Source: Bradysia coprophila
Lineage: Eukaryota; Arthropoda; Insecta; Diptera; Sciaridae
Assembly (NCBI RefSeq): GCF_014529535.1
Contig: NC_050738.1
Coordinates: 13,408,062-13,472,061 of the forward strand
Reading direction: 5' to 3'
Length of the DNA: 64,000 nt
Every line of letters begins with the position of its first letter. The stretch's first letter is position 1. Below the pieces are notes generated by a model. The model was not told the DNA's origin and ran no database searches. It worked only from the letters and a program-made list of their open reading frames with translations. Positions 1 to 11,400 of this stretch are shown here, in pieces. Both the position numbers and the translations under genes were made by a program.

Positions 1-1191
1 GCCTTTTACATTTTGAGGCACTGCCTATCGATTCCGAAATTAACATATATACTGAGAACAAGTTGCTGCTTTGACGTTGAACAAGATCTACAAGAAATTG
101 ATTTCATTATCAAGCGGTCACTTGAAGAAAATGTTAATTCACGTTTAAGCAATGAACAATGGACAATATCATCTTTACCAGTGCATTTTGGTGGTCTGGG
201 AATCAGGAAAGTTACGGATGTGGCACTACCAGCTTTTTTAGCTTCCATAAATTCAGTGATTGAGCTCGTCAACATGATGTTACCACAAATTTCAGATGAG
301 TCAATCGTTGCAAATTATATGGAATGCTTATCTAAGTGGTCATGTATGAATGAGAGTAATCTCCCAGAAAACAAAGAAAATCAGAAAGCTTGGGATCTCA
401 TTATCATCAACAAAACAGTCAACTCTCTACAACTTTCAACCGAAGAACAAAAGGCACGCTATAATGCATCTCTTGCAAAAGAATCTAATGGATGGCTCAC
501 TGTCTTACCATCACGACATATCGGAACTTTACTTGATGATAACACTTTCCGAATCTCGGTTGCATTACGTTTGGGCTTAGACATATGTATTCCTCATCAA
601 TGCAAATGTGGACGCCAAGTGGAGAAAAATGGAATACACGGATTGTCTTGTATATATAGTGCCGGTCGTCATGCTTGTCATAGCGATTTCAACAACATCA
701 TACACAGAGGTCTTCAATCTGCTTATTTTCCATCGAAATTAGAGCCGCCACTGTTTCGAGACAACGGAAAGAGAGCAGACGGCGTCACTTTAATACCATG
801 GAGTCATGGCAAAATGCTCGTATGGGACGCAACTATCCGTGATACACTTGCTCCTTCATATCTTCATTCTTCTTCGTTAAAGACAGGCAGTTTGGCAAAT
901 AGAGCAGCGACGGAAAAAAGAAATGATTATAAAAAATTGATATCGGACAACTACATCTTTCTGCCTTTCGCCTGCGAGACATTGGGACCATGGTGTGAAG
1001 AAGCTGTTAAATTCATCGATAAATTAGGAAAACTGATTCACGTAGTTACAGGGGAAAAAAGATCGAAGCAATACTTGAAACAGCGAATGAGTATTGCCAT
1101 ACAAAGAACCAACGCTGCAAGAGTAATGGGGACGTTTGACAGTACAGCAAAGTTGGATGAAATTTTTTATATTATTTCTAATGATGTATAA
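1..1191 (+). mobile_element. 3' part of a non-LTR retrotransposon ORF with restriction-like endonuclease (R2/NeSL-like)
   Basis: The frame is open from the first base, so this is the C-terminal part (about 396 codons) of a larger ORF ending in TAA at 1189-1191. The early part holds GGLGIRKVTDVALPAFLAS, a motif common just after the reverse transcriptase of such elements. Then comes a Cys/His knuckle (CKCG about 600, a further Cys and two His about 645-685), followed by RADG (about 775) and VWDAT (about 823). Those two match the PD...D catalytic core of the restriction-like endonuclease that nicks target DNA in R2/NeSL/CRE-type elements. The RT core lies outside the window. No disabling stop is seen in the visible part, so it may be young. 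The clade assignment is inference from motif order. Confidence 0.7.
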
Positions 1192-1228
1192 ATGATATTA
1201 ATTGTTAAAAATATACATTTTACTTAAT

Positions 1229-1772
1229 CACAAAAAAAAACTTGAAAATTTAAAAATCCTAAAAAAAACTTTAAATTTTGAAAAACCTAAAAAAAAACTT
1301 GAAAATTTAAAAATCTTAAAAATTTCCTCGTTTTTTATTATTAAATTGCCAGTTTTAACATTTTTGAATAATTTAATACAAGTTTGCCCAGATAAAGAAT
1401 AGAACCCCTGATGAAAAACCGAATTCACTTCAATAAATTATTTTAGTAAATACGCAACTATTTGATGATAAGGCGACCGTCCAGCCACAATCGCTGGTTA
1501 TATAAAATAAAAACAATTAGGTTTTGCAGAGGTCAAACCTTAGCACTCTCTAGTTGAACCTCTTTGCACACCTCAAGATGCATCCTAAAATTTCTAAAGT
1601 TCTTAACCTCAATGGAACATGATTCACATTTGAAAGCATTGTTAACTTTATGGATTCTGCGGTGTATTGTAGCAGACGAACTATGGAGAAATCGCAGCGG
1701 ACAAATTCCGCAGCCAAATTCTCGTTCATTCGTATGGAGTCCGATGTGATTTCGGAGTCCACGGCGCGTGAG
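1229..1772. repeat. Segmental duplication copy 1 (of 4737-5280)
   Basis: This stretch matches 4737-5280 at a constant offset of 3508 bases with only a few substitutions by eye (for example 1422 C/T). It contains a low-complexity part with AAAACTTGAAAATTT units, then the 3' UTR and last 240 coding bases of zinc-finger cassette T4. Identity stops abruptly on both sides, at 1228/4736 and 1773/5281. The near-identity implies a recent event, or else an assembly artefact. Confidence 0.93.
1533..1772 (-). pseudogene. Truncated copy of a C2H2 zinc-finger terminal exon
   Basis: On the minus strand this encodes the last two and a half fingers of the cassette found complete at 5041-5485, including HRRIH and the C-terminal LESAKV. 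It is cut inside the third finger after LTRRG, where LINE-derived sequence starts. No splice acceptor and no N-terminal fingers remain, so it is a broken copy. Confidence 0.88.
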
Positions 1773-2441
1773 TTTGTGGCTTGGGCCGTTATGACTCCAC
1801 CGCATCAGCCAGCAATGTGATTCTTGGCTGCGACCTGTTCTCATATTTCGATTTCTTGTCGTGCGTGCTAATGCATAAGACGTTACTCCTTAAAGAGCCT
1901 CGTTACCTTTATGAACGTTTAAACCCCACCTCAAATACGCGAACTTTTAATCTGGTTATCCCGAGAGTGAGAGGAGATATAATGTCGCGGTCTTTTTTCG
2001 CGGGTGGGGTCTCGACTTATAACTCATTGCCACCGAATATTAAGAAAATTAAATCGTTAACTGGCTTTAAGGGTGCATACAGGGACCATTTTTGGGTCTG
2101 AGTTTCATGTGCTGTTCCCATTTCGTTATTTCATCGTTTCAGTGACTGAGTTATTTGCCTAAGCCCACGGATAATGTGTCGATGCTTATATGCGATTCTA
2201 TTGTAGCTCTGTCCCAACTGTTTTTATTTTTATTTTTATTTGACTTCAGCGGTTTGTTATCGTACTTTGACTAGATTTACTGCCCGTAATTATGAACTTA
2301 CAATCTGAATTTTTCCTTATACTTAATTATTAATTTTGCGTTGATTGACATTTTACTGTAATATGTACTTTAGAAGGCTCACAGGCCTTACTCATATTAT
2401 GACATAAATAAATTAAACTAAACTAAACTAAACTAAACTAA
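1773..2441 (+). mobile_element. 5'-truncated LINE 3' end with (AAACT)n tail
   Basis: The ORF at 1781-2101 ends with YNSLPPNIKKIKSLTGFK, the motif usual just before the stop of Jockey/CR1-type LINE pol proteins (W/YN.LP...). A noncoding 3' region follows, ending at 2410-2441 in tandem TAAAC units, a tail type seen in some LINEs. The 5' side is truncated exactly where the duplicated zinc-finger fragment stops. No target-site duplication could be identified. Confidence 0.65.
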
Positions 2442-2533
2442 CCTTTGACTTAAATTTTATCTCTAGAAGTCATGAGGTGCTTGCTTAATCAAGGAGATTT
2501 CTTACCCAAGAAATTGCTTGATAGCATGACCCT

Positions 2534-3324
2534 ATGACGTCAAAAAACCGTTTTACCTATTCCATTGCCTTTGATTTCAGATATAAATTGATTCGCAAGA
2601 ATCGATTACACCGCCGATCATCGAACCGATGTCTGGTCAAGGCATCACGCGTAAATGAAGAAATAAATCGAGCGGAATCGTTCATAAACACTGTCAGGTT
2701 TCCCACCCCTGAGACACCAACCAATGCAAGAGAAACTCCACATTCTGAGGAAATGTTTTCGAAATTCGTAAGGGAGAGCATTGTCAGCTACAGATGGTGT
2801 GAACAAGAGATGCAGCATTTGCTTTACCGACCAGACGATCGGTCAGAAGCTTATCAAATGTGGTGGCACCTGTGACGGCTTTTTTCACCAGAAATGTGTT
2901 AAGAAAGGGCCGAATGATTTCATTTGTGAAAATTGTACGAACGAATCGAAAATGCTTTGCTTCGTATGCAAAGCCAGCGAAGATTCATCAGGATCGCAAA
3001 TGCTGAATTGCAAAATATCGCATTGTCTGCGACGCTATCACAAGACATGCTTGCAAAGTTGGCCACAATCGAATTGGACTGGCTTAGATGAGGACTTTAC
3101 TTGTCCATCACATCAGTGTCACCAGTGTGGATCCGATCCGAACGAGAGCAAACGCAAGGCTTATTTGACGACTTGCATCAAATGTCCTACAGCAGTTCAC
3201 AACGACGCTAGCTGCATTCACGCAGGAATGGTCATTCTATCAGATACTCGGCACATCTGCATAAGACATCGTCAACTTCGGAAGAACGCTTCAAATTTGG
3301 ATTATTGCTACATTTGTGACATGG
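2534..3324 (+). pseudogene. PHD-finger cluster, NSD/Mes-4 histone methyltransferase-like fragment
   Basis: The ORF at 2786-3324 carries two consecutive PHD-type Cys4-His-Cys3 modules, KRCSICFTD...FHQKC...FICENC and MLCFVCKA...CLRRYHKTC, then a Cys/His-rich stretch with HNDASCIHAGMVIL and HICIRH. This order matches the PHD cluster of NSD-family H3K36 methyltransferases (Drosophila Mes-4). It ends with YCYICDMG at a GTAGGT donor (3325), the start of the next PHD finger. A likely upstream exon (2574-2767, ending ..SEEMFSKF before GTAAGG) lies only about 20-35 bases away, too close for a normal intron, and no SET domain follows. I therefore call it a broken or partial copy. It could instead be a fragment of a live gene disrupted by assembly. 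Confidence 0.6.
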
Positions 3325-3647
3325 GTAGGTTGACCCTTCTTCGAACATTGATTTTCGAGATCTTATCGAGATTCAAAAACTCCTTTGCCACCACATGCAA
3401 TGTTACATTCAGACCAGGTCCGTTGTACAAACGATCACCGAATACAGTCAAATAAAAAATTTATGTTCTACACACACGTAGGTACATCGTGCGTATAAAG
3501 AGTTATATTTGTTATACACTCCCACCATGTTGCCCCACCATATCTTTTTCTCAAGTCCTAAAAATGTGTTTGGGTAGAACGATATTACGTGTAAGTATAC
3601 CGTTTGATTATTTTTTCTTTTTCATACCCATTCTATACGTTGAACAG

Positions 3648-4721
3648 TCAACAGCTATTGTCGAAAAAAATTGTTTAAAAATCTCACAACCATTCGTTGC
3701 CATGGACACAGGTCCCGATGAAATTTGTCTACACACCATTTTCAAACGTAATTGTGCTTCGTGTTTGCGAAGACACCGGCTGGAACTAGTGTTTCAATAT
3801 TCAGAGAATGTGATGGAAGCCTCTTTGAACAAAGTGGGCGTTCGTAGACTCGATTTGCACATTGTGTGCTCGTCGAATAAAGCCCACAAAATGTCTTTTG
3901 AAAATAAAAGAAGGTATAACCGCAAGCAACCCAACCAGTTTGATTGCGAATGTAAGCTTAATCTAAGAGTGATTCGCAAACGATCAACCAAAAACGCTGA
4001 CGTGTTAGTCTGCCCACATCCTACACTTAAAAAAGGCTGTACGAACTGCAGAAAAAAGGAGATACTAGCGTTAGTGTTTGCCCATTCCACTGATATTGTG
4101 GAAGCTTGGATTACGGTTGATCGCAAGCGTGACTACATTCTAAATAGTATATGTAAGGCAGGTGTAACGCATAAACGCGCATTTGCTAGATTGAATAGCA
4201 ACAACAAAAATGATCAGAAAAATCAATTCGATTGTAGTTGTACTGTTAATTACCGACTGAAACGACTTGAAGCCACCTGTTTGAAACGTTATGGAGTTCG
4301 AAATCCTCAACAGAACGCTGCTATTCGCCACAAACAACTTCAGTCTGCATTTGCGTATAAGCCATACATATGGCCATCTAGCAAAGTTACAGCGTATCAG
4401 GGCTACGAGAACCATATGTACGATATACTGCTACAATCTCATAATGAGAGTGATATCATTGTAGAGAAAGGTATTCCCGGCTGCCCTTACATTAACTCCT
4501 CTGGCAAAACATCTGTATACTTTGCTGATGCTAAAGTAGGGCAAAGTTTATATGAATGTAAAAGTTTATATACTGCAGATTGCGATAAAGAATTGATCGC
4601 AAAATTGAAAGCTGTCGTTGCAGCAGGGTTTGAAGCCCAGCTTTGGGTTTTTGAAAAGACAAAATTGATATATCGCGTAGTTTATTCATTAAATGGAGAG
4701 GTAAGTATATATCATTTATAA
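3648..4721 (+). CDS. Nuclease-like protein resembling large-DNA-virus/mobile-element proteins, with two N-terminal zinc-binding repeats
   Basis: The frame is open from 3489; a splice acceptor (TTGAACAG) ends at 3647 and the first good ATG is at 3702. From there 333 codons run to a GTAAGT donor after 4700, or to a stop at 4719-4721 if unspliced. Two tandem repeats of about 90 residues each begin C(L/P)H..(F/L)K(R/K).C..C and end Q..QFDC.C..N.R. The C-terminal 150 residues contain RYGVRNPQQN, PSSKVTAYQGYE and YECKSLYTADCDKE, then W.FEK. This pattern (YGV.NP.Q, then PSGK...YQGYE, then E.KS) is known from proteins of large DNA viruses and phages and suggests an endonuclease fold. The family match is from memory; no catalytic residue is proven. 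No downstream exon was found, because duplicated zinc-finger DNA begins at 4737. Confidence 0.5.
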   Translation, partial: STAIVEKNCLKISQPFVAMDTGPDEICLHTIFKRNCASCLRRHRLELVFQYSENVMEASLNKVGVRRLDLHIVCSSNKAHKMSFENKRRYNRKQPNQFDCECKLNLRVIRKRSTKNADVLVCPHPTLKKGCTNCRKKEILALVFAHSTDIVEAWITVDRKRDYILNSICKAGVTHKRAFARLNSNNKNDQKNQFDCSCTVNYRLKRLEATCLKRYGVRNPQQNAAIRHKQLQSAFAYKPYIWPSSKVTAYQGYENHMYDILLQSHNESDIIVEKGIPGCPYINSSGKTSVYFADAKVGQSLYECKSLYTADCDKELIAKLKAVVAAGFEAQLWVFEKTKLIYRVVYSLNGEVSIYHL

Positions 4722-4736
4722 AAAAATTTGAAAAAC

Positions 4737-5280
4737 CACAAAAAAAAACTTGAAAATTTAAAAATCCTAAAAAAAACTTTAAATTTTGAAAAACCTAAAA
4801 AAAAACTTGAAAATTTAAAAATCTTAAAAATTTCCTCGTTTTTTATTATTAAATTGCCAGTTTTAACATTTTTGAATAATTTAATACAAGTTTGCCCAGA
4901 TAAAGAATAGAACCCCTGATGAAAAACCGAATTTACTTCAATAAATTATTTTAGTAAATACGCAACTATTTGATGATAAGGCGACCGTCCAGCCACAATC
5001 GCTGGTTATATAAAATAAAAACAATTAGGTTTTGCAGAGGTCAAACCTTAGCACTCTCTAGTTGAACCTCTTTGCACACCTCAAGATGCATCCTAAAATT
5101 TCTAAAGTTCTTAACCTCAATGGAACATGATTCACATTTGAAAGCATTGTTAACTTTATGGATTCTACGGTGTATTGTAGCGGACGAACTATGGAGAAAT
5201 CGCAGCGGACAAATTCCGCAGCCAAATTCTCGTTCATTCGTATGGAGTCCGATGTGATTTCGGAGTCCACGGCGCGTGAG
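4737..5280. repeat. Segmental duplication copy 2 (of 1229-1772)
   Basis: This is the copy that runs on into the complete zinc-finger cassette T4, so it is probably the original. With copy 1 it brackets the LINE/PHD/nuclease block (1773-4736) as direct repeats. Confidence 0.93.
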
Positions 5281-5485
5281 GAATGTTTGGGGACAGTGAT
5301 CACAGTTGTATTTTCGAATCTGTGTGTGGCACAGCATGTGATTGTTGAGATCGAATTTTCTGCGAAATAGTCTTTGGCAAAATTCACAGCAAAATTTCAT
5401 CGGTTCGGTTTTATGAACGTCTTGGTGTTTGTACAGTAAAGCGGAGTTTTTGAAAGATGACGGACAAAGCGTGCATACGAAAGCT
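5041..5485 (-). CDS. Terminal zinc-finger cassette T4 of gene A
   Basis: The acceptor TTTTCCAG lies just upstream of 5485 (phase 2). The exon encodes five C2H2 fingers (FVCTLC, FCCEFC, YNCDHC, FGCGIC, FKCESC) and ends LESAKV-stop. In the last finger the final zinc ligand is Cys rather than His (MHLEVC). Length is 445 bp, the same as T3. A possible poly(A) signal (TTTATT on the plus strand, about 4842) lies 195 bases past the stop. The 3' half of this exon is the segment duplicated at 1533-1772. Confidence 0.85.
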
Positions 5486-8400
5486 CTGGAAAAGAGAGAG
5501 AATGGAATGAAAAGTCTGCCTGCTCATTGGTTGAACTTAAATGTAAATTTGATTTAATTTTGACTGATGGCAGTAGTGAGAATCAAGGGACTATCACCAG
5601 TTGTAAAAACATTTGTATTCGTAATCGTTGATTGTGTTTATTTCCAAATAATACTTTACAAACATGTGACTCGTTAGAAAATTATATTGAAGGCTTTGTG
5701 ACGAGATCTATAGACACTATTACAGCACTGATATCCCGGAATGTTCATGACTAATATGTCTACACAACATATCATATCGTTTCACTTCGAAATCGCATAT
5801 TGTGCATTGGAACAAATTGTTGACGGTATGAATTCGTCGGTGCACAGCAGCCCCGCTCGAATTCAAAAATTTCAACGGGCACAGGCCACACGAAAATGGC
5901 AACTCGCCCGTATGTAGTCCGATATGACTCTTAAGGATGTTCGATGTGTTAAATCCCTTTTCGCAGTAGGGACATCTATGGGGGCGAAGTTGTGTATGTG
6001 TGAGTCTATGGCCTTTTAAGGTGTCCATACGTTTAAATTTCCGTGAGCACATCTCGCATTCAAATTTCATTACATCGGAATGAGTTTCTAAATGACGCAT
6101 CAACTTATACTTCCGGAAGAATGACATGGAACAATCTGGATGAGAACATGGAAATTTTCTGGGTCTGGAAGGAAGAGAAAATAAAATGGTTTTAGCTGCG
6201 GTTGTTGTACAATTAAATCGGGAGACTGCGGGAAGACGGACAAAGTGTTACTCTTAACTGTAGATGTATAGAACGTTGCATGGGGGCTCGCCGTTCTTTA
6301 TCCTCGTCAATATTCTGACTATAAACGGTTGCTATTTGAAATTCTTTGGGGACTGAATAGAGCAGGTTCTTCAATTTTGCAGTCGTCGCCACAAGCGACA
6401 TAGAACAGAATCGAAACGAAAGTCCATTTCATGGTTGAGTGATACAACAAACAAAACGTGAAATAAGAAATGTTAAATAAAGTCGGCCGTTTTTTGAAGT
6501 GCCTGAAGTTAGCTTAGTAGAGCTCTGGTTTGGTACAACCAGTTTTCCTTCCTTCCTGATTGTTGTACCTAGGCGGTACAGCTTCTTTTTCCTAAAGAAA
6601 AAGTTGTACCTACCAAGTAAAGCTTTGTCCTTTTATCCAGTTTCTTGTACCTACTCGGTACAGCTTCTATTTCTCTATAGAAAAGAGTTGTACCTAATAG
6701 GTGCAACATAAAAGATGGAAGCAAGGAGCTGTACTTGGTAGGTATAACTCTTTTCTATAGAGAAATAGAAGTTCTACTGAGTAGGTATACAACAATTGGG
6801 ATGGAAGGAAAAAGCTGTACCGAGTTGTACTAATTTATTGTAAAAAAATCTGTACTAAGCTAACTTCAGGCACATTCCATTCTGTTATTTTCTTCATACG
6901 CCTTGTAGAGAACGTAACGTAATATAATTTGTAGTTGGTTTAAGTGGTCTTCTGTTCGCATGTCGGCGACTACAAATCCTGACTATGAGTTCTCTTCTAC
7001 ACTGAGTGTACGATTGAGTTAGTATTGCCTGCCCTGAATTCGACCTGCTCCTGCACTCACTCTCACTATACATAGAAACACGAGTGTCAAAAAAATGCTG
7101 AAAAAATTTATTCTTTAAATTAAGTACTAAAAATTAAGGAAATAATTGAGAATTGATCGAAACATCAGTAGCAAACTGATTTTTAAACCCACTTCTGCTA
7201 TAAAACACTGATCACCGTTAGATTTTAAATACATGTTATAGACGGGACTGATGGACTTGAACTCCTCGCGTACGTATATGTATTTGAAACATTTTGAAGT
7301 GTTTAATTTCCGTGCCACACACGCAACTAAATTTGCCGTTTATCTGATGGACTCTTCTGTGGACGCAGGCACTTGACGTATTTACCTTTAAATTGTGATT
7401 TTTTTATGGAATTAGGATCAGTTTATAAGTTTAGTGGCAATGGTCATACAAAGGTCATACTGCATATTCCACATGAGAACGGTCTCTGTCCCGTATGTAC
7501 GCCAATATGACTTTTTAGGCCACGCAAATTATTGAAAGTTTTGTCACAATGATCGCACGAAAAGAGTTTTTTCGGATTGTGTGAGTCCATGTGACTTCGT
7601 AAGTTGTCTTTGGTTTTGAATTGTCGATTACAAATTTGACAAGTTTCTAAAACCGTTGGAGCTACGTGAACGAATTGATGCTTTCGGACAGTGTGCGAAT
7701 TCAGTGACGAATACTCACAGAACTGGCATTGGTATGGCCTGCAAGAAAAAGAGAAATAAGAAGCGGTTAGAGAACGTTCTATTGCGGATGGCAAGTCTGG
7801 ATTTAATTTTTTTTTATGGAAGAAAAGCGAGACCTTGCAGACTTGGTAAGCATCTCGGACAAATTAAGTCCCACAGAAACAGACTTTCTACGCAAATTTA
7901 CGACTTGAAGTGGGAATTTTACTAAAGACATTGAAGACATGCATTGTGCCAATTTACGAGTAAAGGTGGTAGCAATAAACATTTAGTCAAACATATTCTT
8001 TTAATCTCAAATTTTATTGCCCTAGGAGTCTTAACGATTACATCAAATATTTTCACTTATAGATATCTAACAATCATTATTTCGAATGACTTAAAACCGG
8101 TCCTGCCACAGATTCAAAGTGCACTTTCATATGACATTTCAAAAAGTTAACAGTTTTGAATCCCTGAAAGCATATCTTGCACTCAAAGAGCCCATTGACC
8201 GCATGTATTCGCCTGTGGACAGCCGCACTGCTAGTATTTATAAATGTCATCGGACAGAAACCACACGAGTACGGCCGTTCACCGGTGTGCACGCCTACAT
8301 GGCTACGGTATCCGTTTTTCGTTAAAAATGACGCATCACAATAGTCGCAATGGACTTTCCGGGCTTGAGCATCGCCATGGCTTAATCGATGCGTTCGCAT

Positions 8401-11400
8401 TGTATTCGCCTGGCGAAAACGTTTTCCACAAATATCGCAAGACCATTTCATACTATCAGGGTCATCAGGACGATGAATTAGTTCGTGCCGACGCAATTGA
8501 GTTGTTTCAATGAACGTTAGAGGACACAAATCACATTTAAACCTCCTGCAATAAGAAACAAGGAGAATTTTGTTAGAAATGAATTTAATTGCAGGAAATT
8601 ATTGACTTGCATTGAACTATACAGACAGATATTATTGTACGTTATATAGGATTTAATTTAATTGTGGCGGGACACGATCAGGTGCTATACGTAATCTTCA
8701 TGCTCGAATGTTATGCATTTAATTGAGCAATATTTAATAACAGAAAAGTATGACATGAAATCGATAGGGTCACACCCACACCTACGTAACATAACGCAAA
8801 TTTGAAATAATGATTGTTTTCCCTAACGACTACGAGCAGTTTTTTAATTGCTGCGATACAATCGAATTCTACAATCGAATTCTACAATCGAAATAGAAAA
8901 AGACTCTCACTCGACTGCAGTATCGTATTCCTAAATAAAAGTTTTCCTAAGAACGGCTAGTAGAGACACTTTTCGGTCTGTGATTCCTGGGAAACGTATA
9001 AAATGACAGAAAAAGTACTATGAATTGGATGCTTCATGTAGAGTAGAGTAGAGTAGAATCTAATCTATAGTATAGTCACTTCAATATTAATTTAGAAACA
9101 AAATTTCAGAGTGAATATTCGACCCGATACTAGTACGAAAATCACACTGAGAATTGAATATCCCTTTGGTGCATTTTGACTTACCATCAACATTCATCTG
9201 AGATGAATAATCTCATCATCATATTTTGTGGATTCAATTCAATTTCATCATTCACCTTAACAAAATTTTAGTTTTCACGGAAATTTGTTAAATTTTACGC
9301 GACTTTGTATGAAAATAATACAGTTGATGACAGAGCCATTATTATTTTGGCTCAATCGACATTTAAATTTCTTAAATTTATTATTTTATCTCGAATTCTT
9401 ACATTAAAAATGTATTTGAGTCTCTAAAATAATTAATTTTATGTGTACGTATGGCACAATGATCGTCCGTGTACACAAAGCTCATAAGGAAGCCAGAATT
9501 TATTAATTTTGCGACTGGTTTTTGTAGCCAATGAATATAAAACTCTAGGTTAGCCAAGTCATACAAGCTGGACGTACTGCCAATTAAGCACCAGAACAGA
9601 TTTCCTTTAACTGACCAACATTGAAAACCTTATTTGCATGATAAATTCTGACTACTGCGCCGATCCCCTTATTCGGTTCTGGTGCCAGGCTTTATTACCG
9701 GTCATTTGGTCCTTTATTTTACGAATTTCATTTATAGATACAAGTTGACGTAGAACGTGGAAATTATAAGTAATTTCTCCATAATGGAGAATCAACTTAA
9801 AATTTTCAAATTTTACGTCAACACGAACTAACAGTAAAAATCGCAATTTCCCTATTCTACCAACATTAAAAACAAAATTTACATAAGAAGTTCTGACTAC
9901 TTCACCGAGCAGGTTCTCTAAATTTGGTTCTTGTGCGTTGATTTAGCTTGTTTTTGGGTTGATCGCAACAATTGCAATGTTCACAGCGAAATCATATGAT
10001 ATCCGTATGTGCTCCTGCCAGGGGGTAGGTTTTGGAAATTTAAATTCTGAATTTTCCGAAATTTTGTTTTTCTCAACTTTTTCAGAATTAAAATTTCCCA
10101 AAGACCGGCCAGATCAAATTTTGTCATTAGGCTCTACCTAGTATTTTATATTCATTGCTTGTAACTTTCCAGTCCAGTTAATACTTTGCGTTTTATGTAA
10201 AGCATGGAAGTTTTTGGAAATCTGATTAGAATCTAAGTTATCCGTTCGAATTTGTAATTATTCGAGAGTGCTGTTATGATCACAATTACAACAACTAGAT
10301 CAGAAAAGTGTTGCGTTAGATGCTTTTGATTTCCATTGAAATTTTAAAAAACTCGGAAAAGTTTTTTAAAAAATTGGTTTAGGTTGGGTAACGTGTCATG
10401 TGTGTGTAGTAAATTTAATTTTAACATGCAACTGATTCCATAAAAAATTTATAAAAACAAAGTAAATGCCCAAAAAGAAACCGACATGACTTCTTTTCTT
10501 GGTCAACTTGCTCCCTTATTTATATGCAGTTGTTTCGAGGTCTATTCAATTCTCAGTGCTCCGACTTTTTGATACATTCACCAAAACAGAATCACATTCA
10601 CGAGCAATGATATTTAGTTGAGTCTTCAAGGCACCACAAAACGAATAGCATTCGAACGCGAAACTCATTACAACAACAAGAATATCAGCATCAGCTTGGA
10701 ACTTTAAATTAAAATTAAACATTTCGTTCATCGAATCATTTTGTTGAATTATGAGTTTTTAGCGTATTAGCCACGAGCGTATTAAGTAGTTCAATTGACA
10801 AAATTATTGTTTAAAATCTTTTGTGTGGTCTACACAGTCTAGACCTTATACAGTAACACTTAATTTTAATAGATTAAACTGATGATTGATATGGGACAGA
10901 CTATAGATTCAAACGGGTGAGACGTTATTTTAGAGACTCAAAAAGTAAAAAGTAAAATTAATTGCACTGAGATTGCTATCAGAAGCATGGAATTAAAATT
11001 TGAAGAAAAAAGCGGTACGAAATCAGTGCCACTGTGTATAATTATGTCCGACGCTTCTCACGAATCGATTGACTTGTTCATCGGCCACTTTTAATAGGAA
11101 TCTCAGACAAATAATTTCGAATGATAAAAATATTTTGTATTTACCTTATGTTGATGTGGGCAAAGATATGGTTTTTCAAGCTAGCTCTCAGTGCAAATTT
11201 CTGTAATTAAAAGCGTAAAGCATCAGTACAATTTTGGTGAGCAAAAAGTTTCGTTTCATTACCTTCCCGCAGAAGTCGCACTCAAAGTTTCTTTCCTGCA
11301 AAGAAAAGTTGAATTTTATCGTGATGTACTCTACGAGTCATTTAAAGTCAAATGTTACCTGAGTGTGCACAAGCATGTGCGACTTTAAAGATCTGGATAT

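Noticed and set aside
4140..4415. Minus frame opposite the nuclease-like exon
   Set aside because: Antisense shadow of a frame with clear protein motifs.
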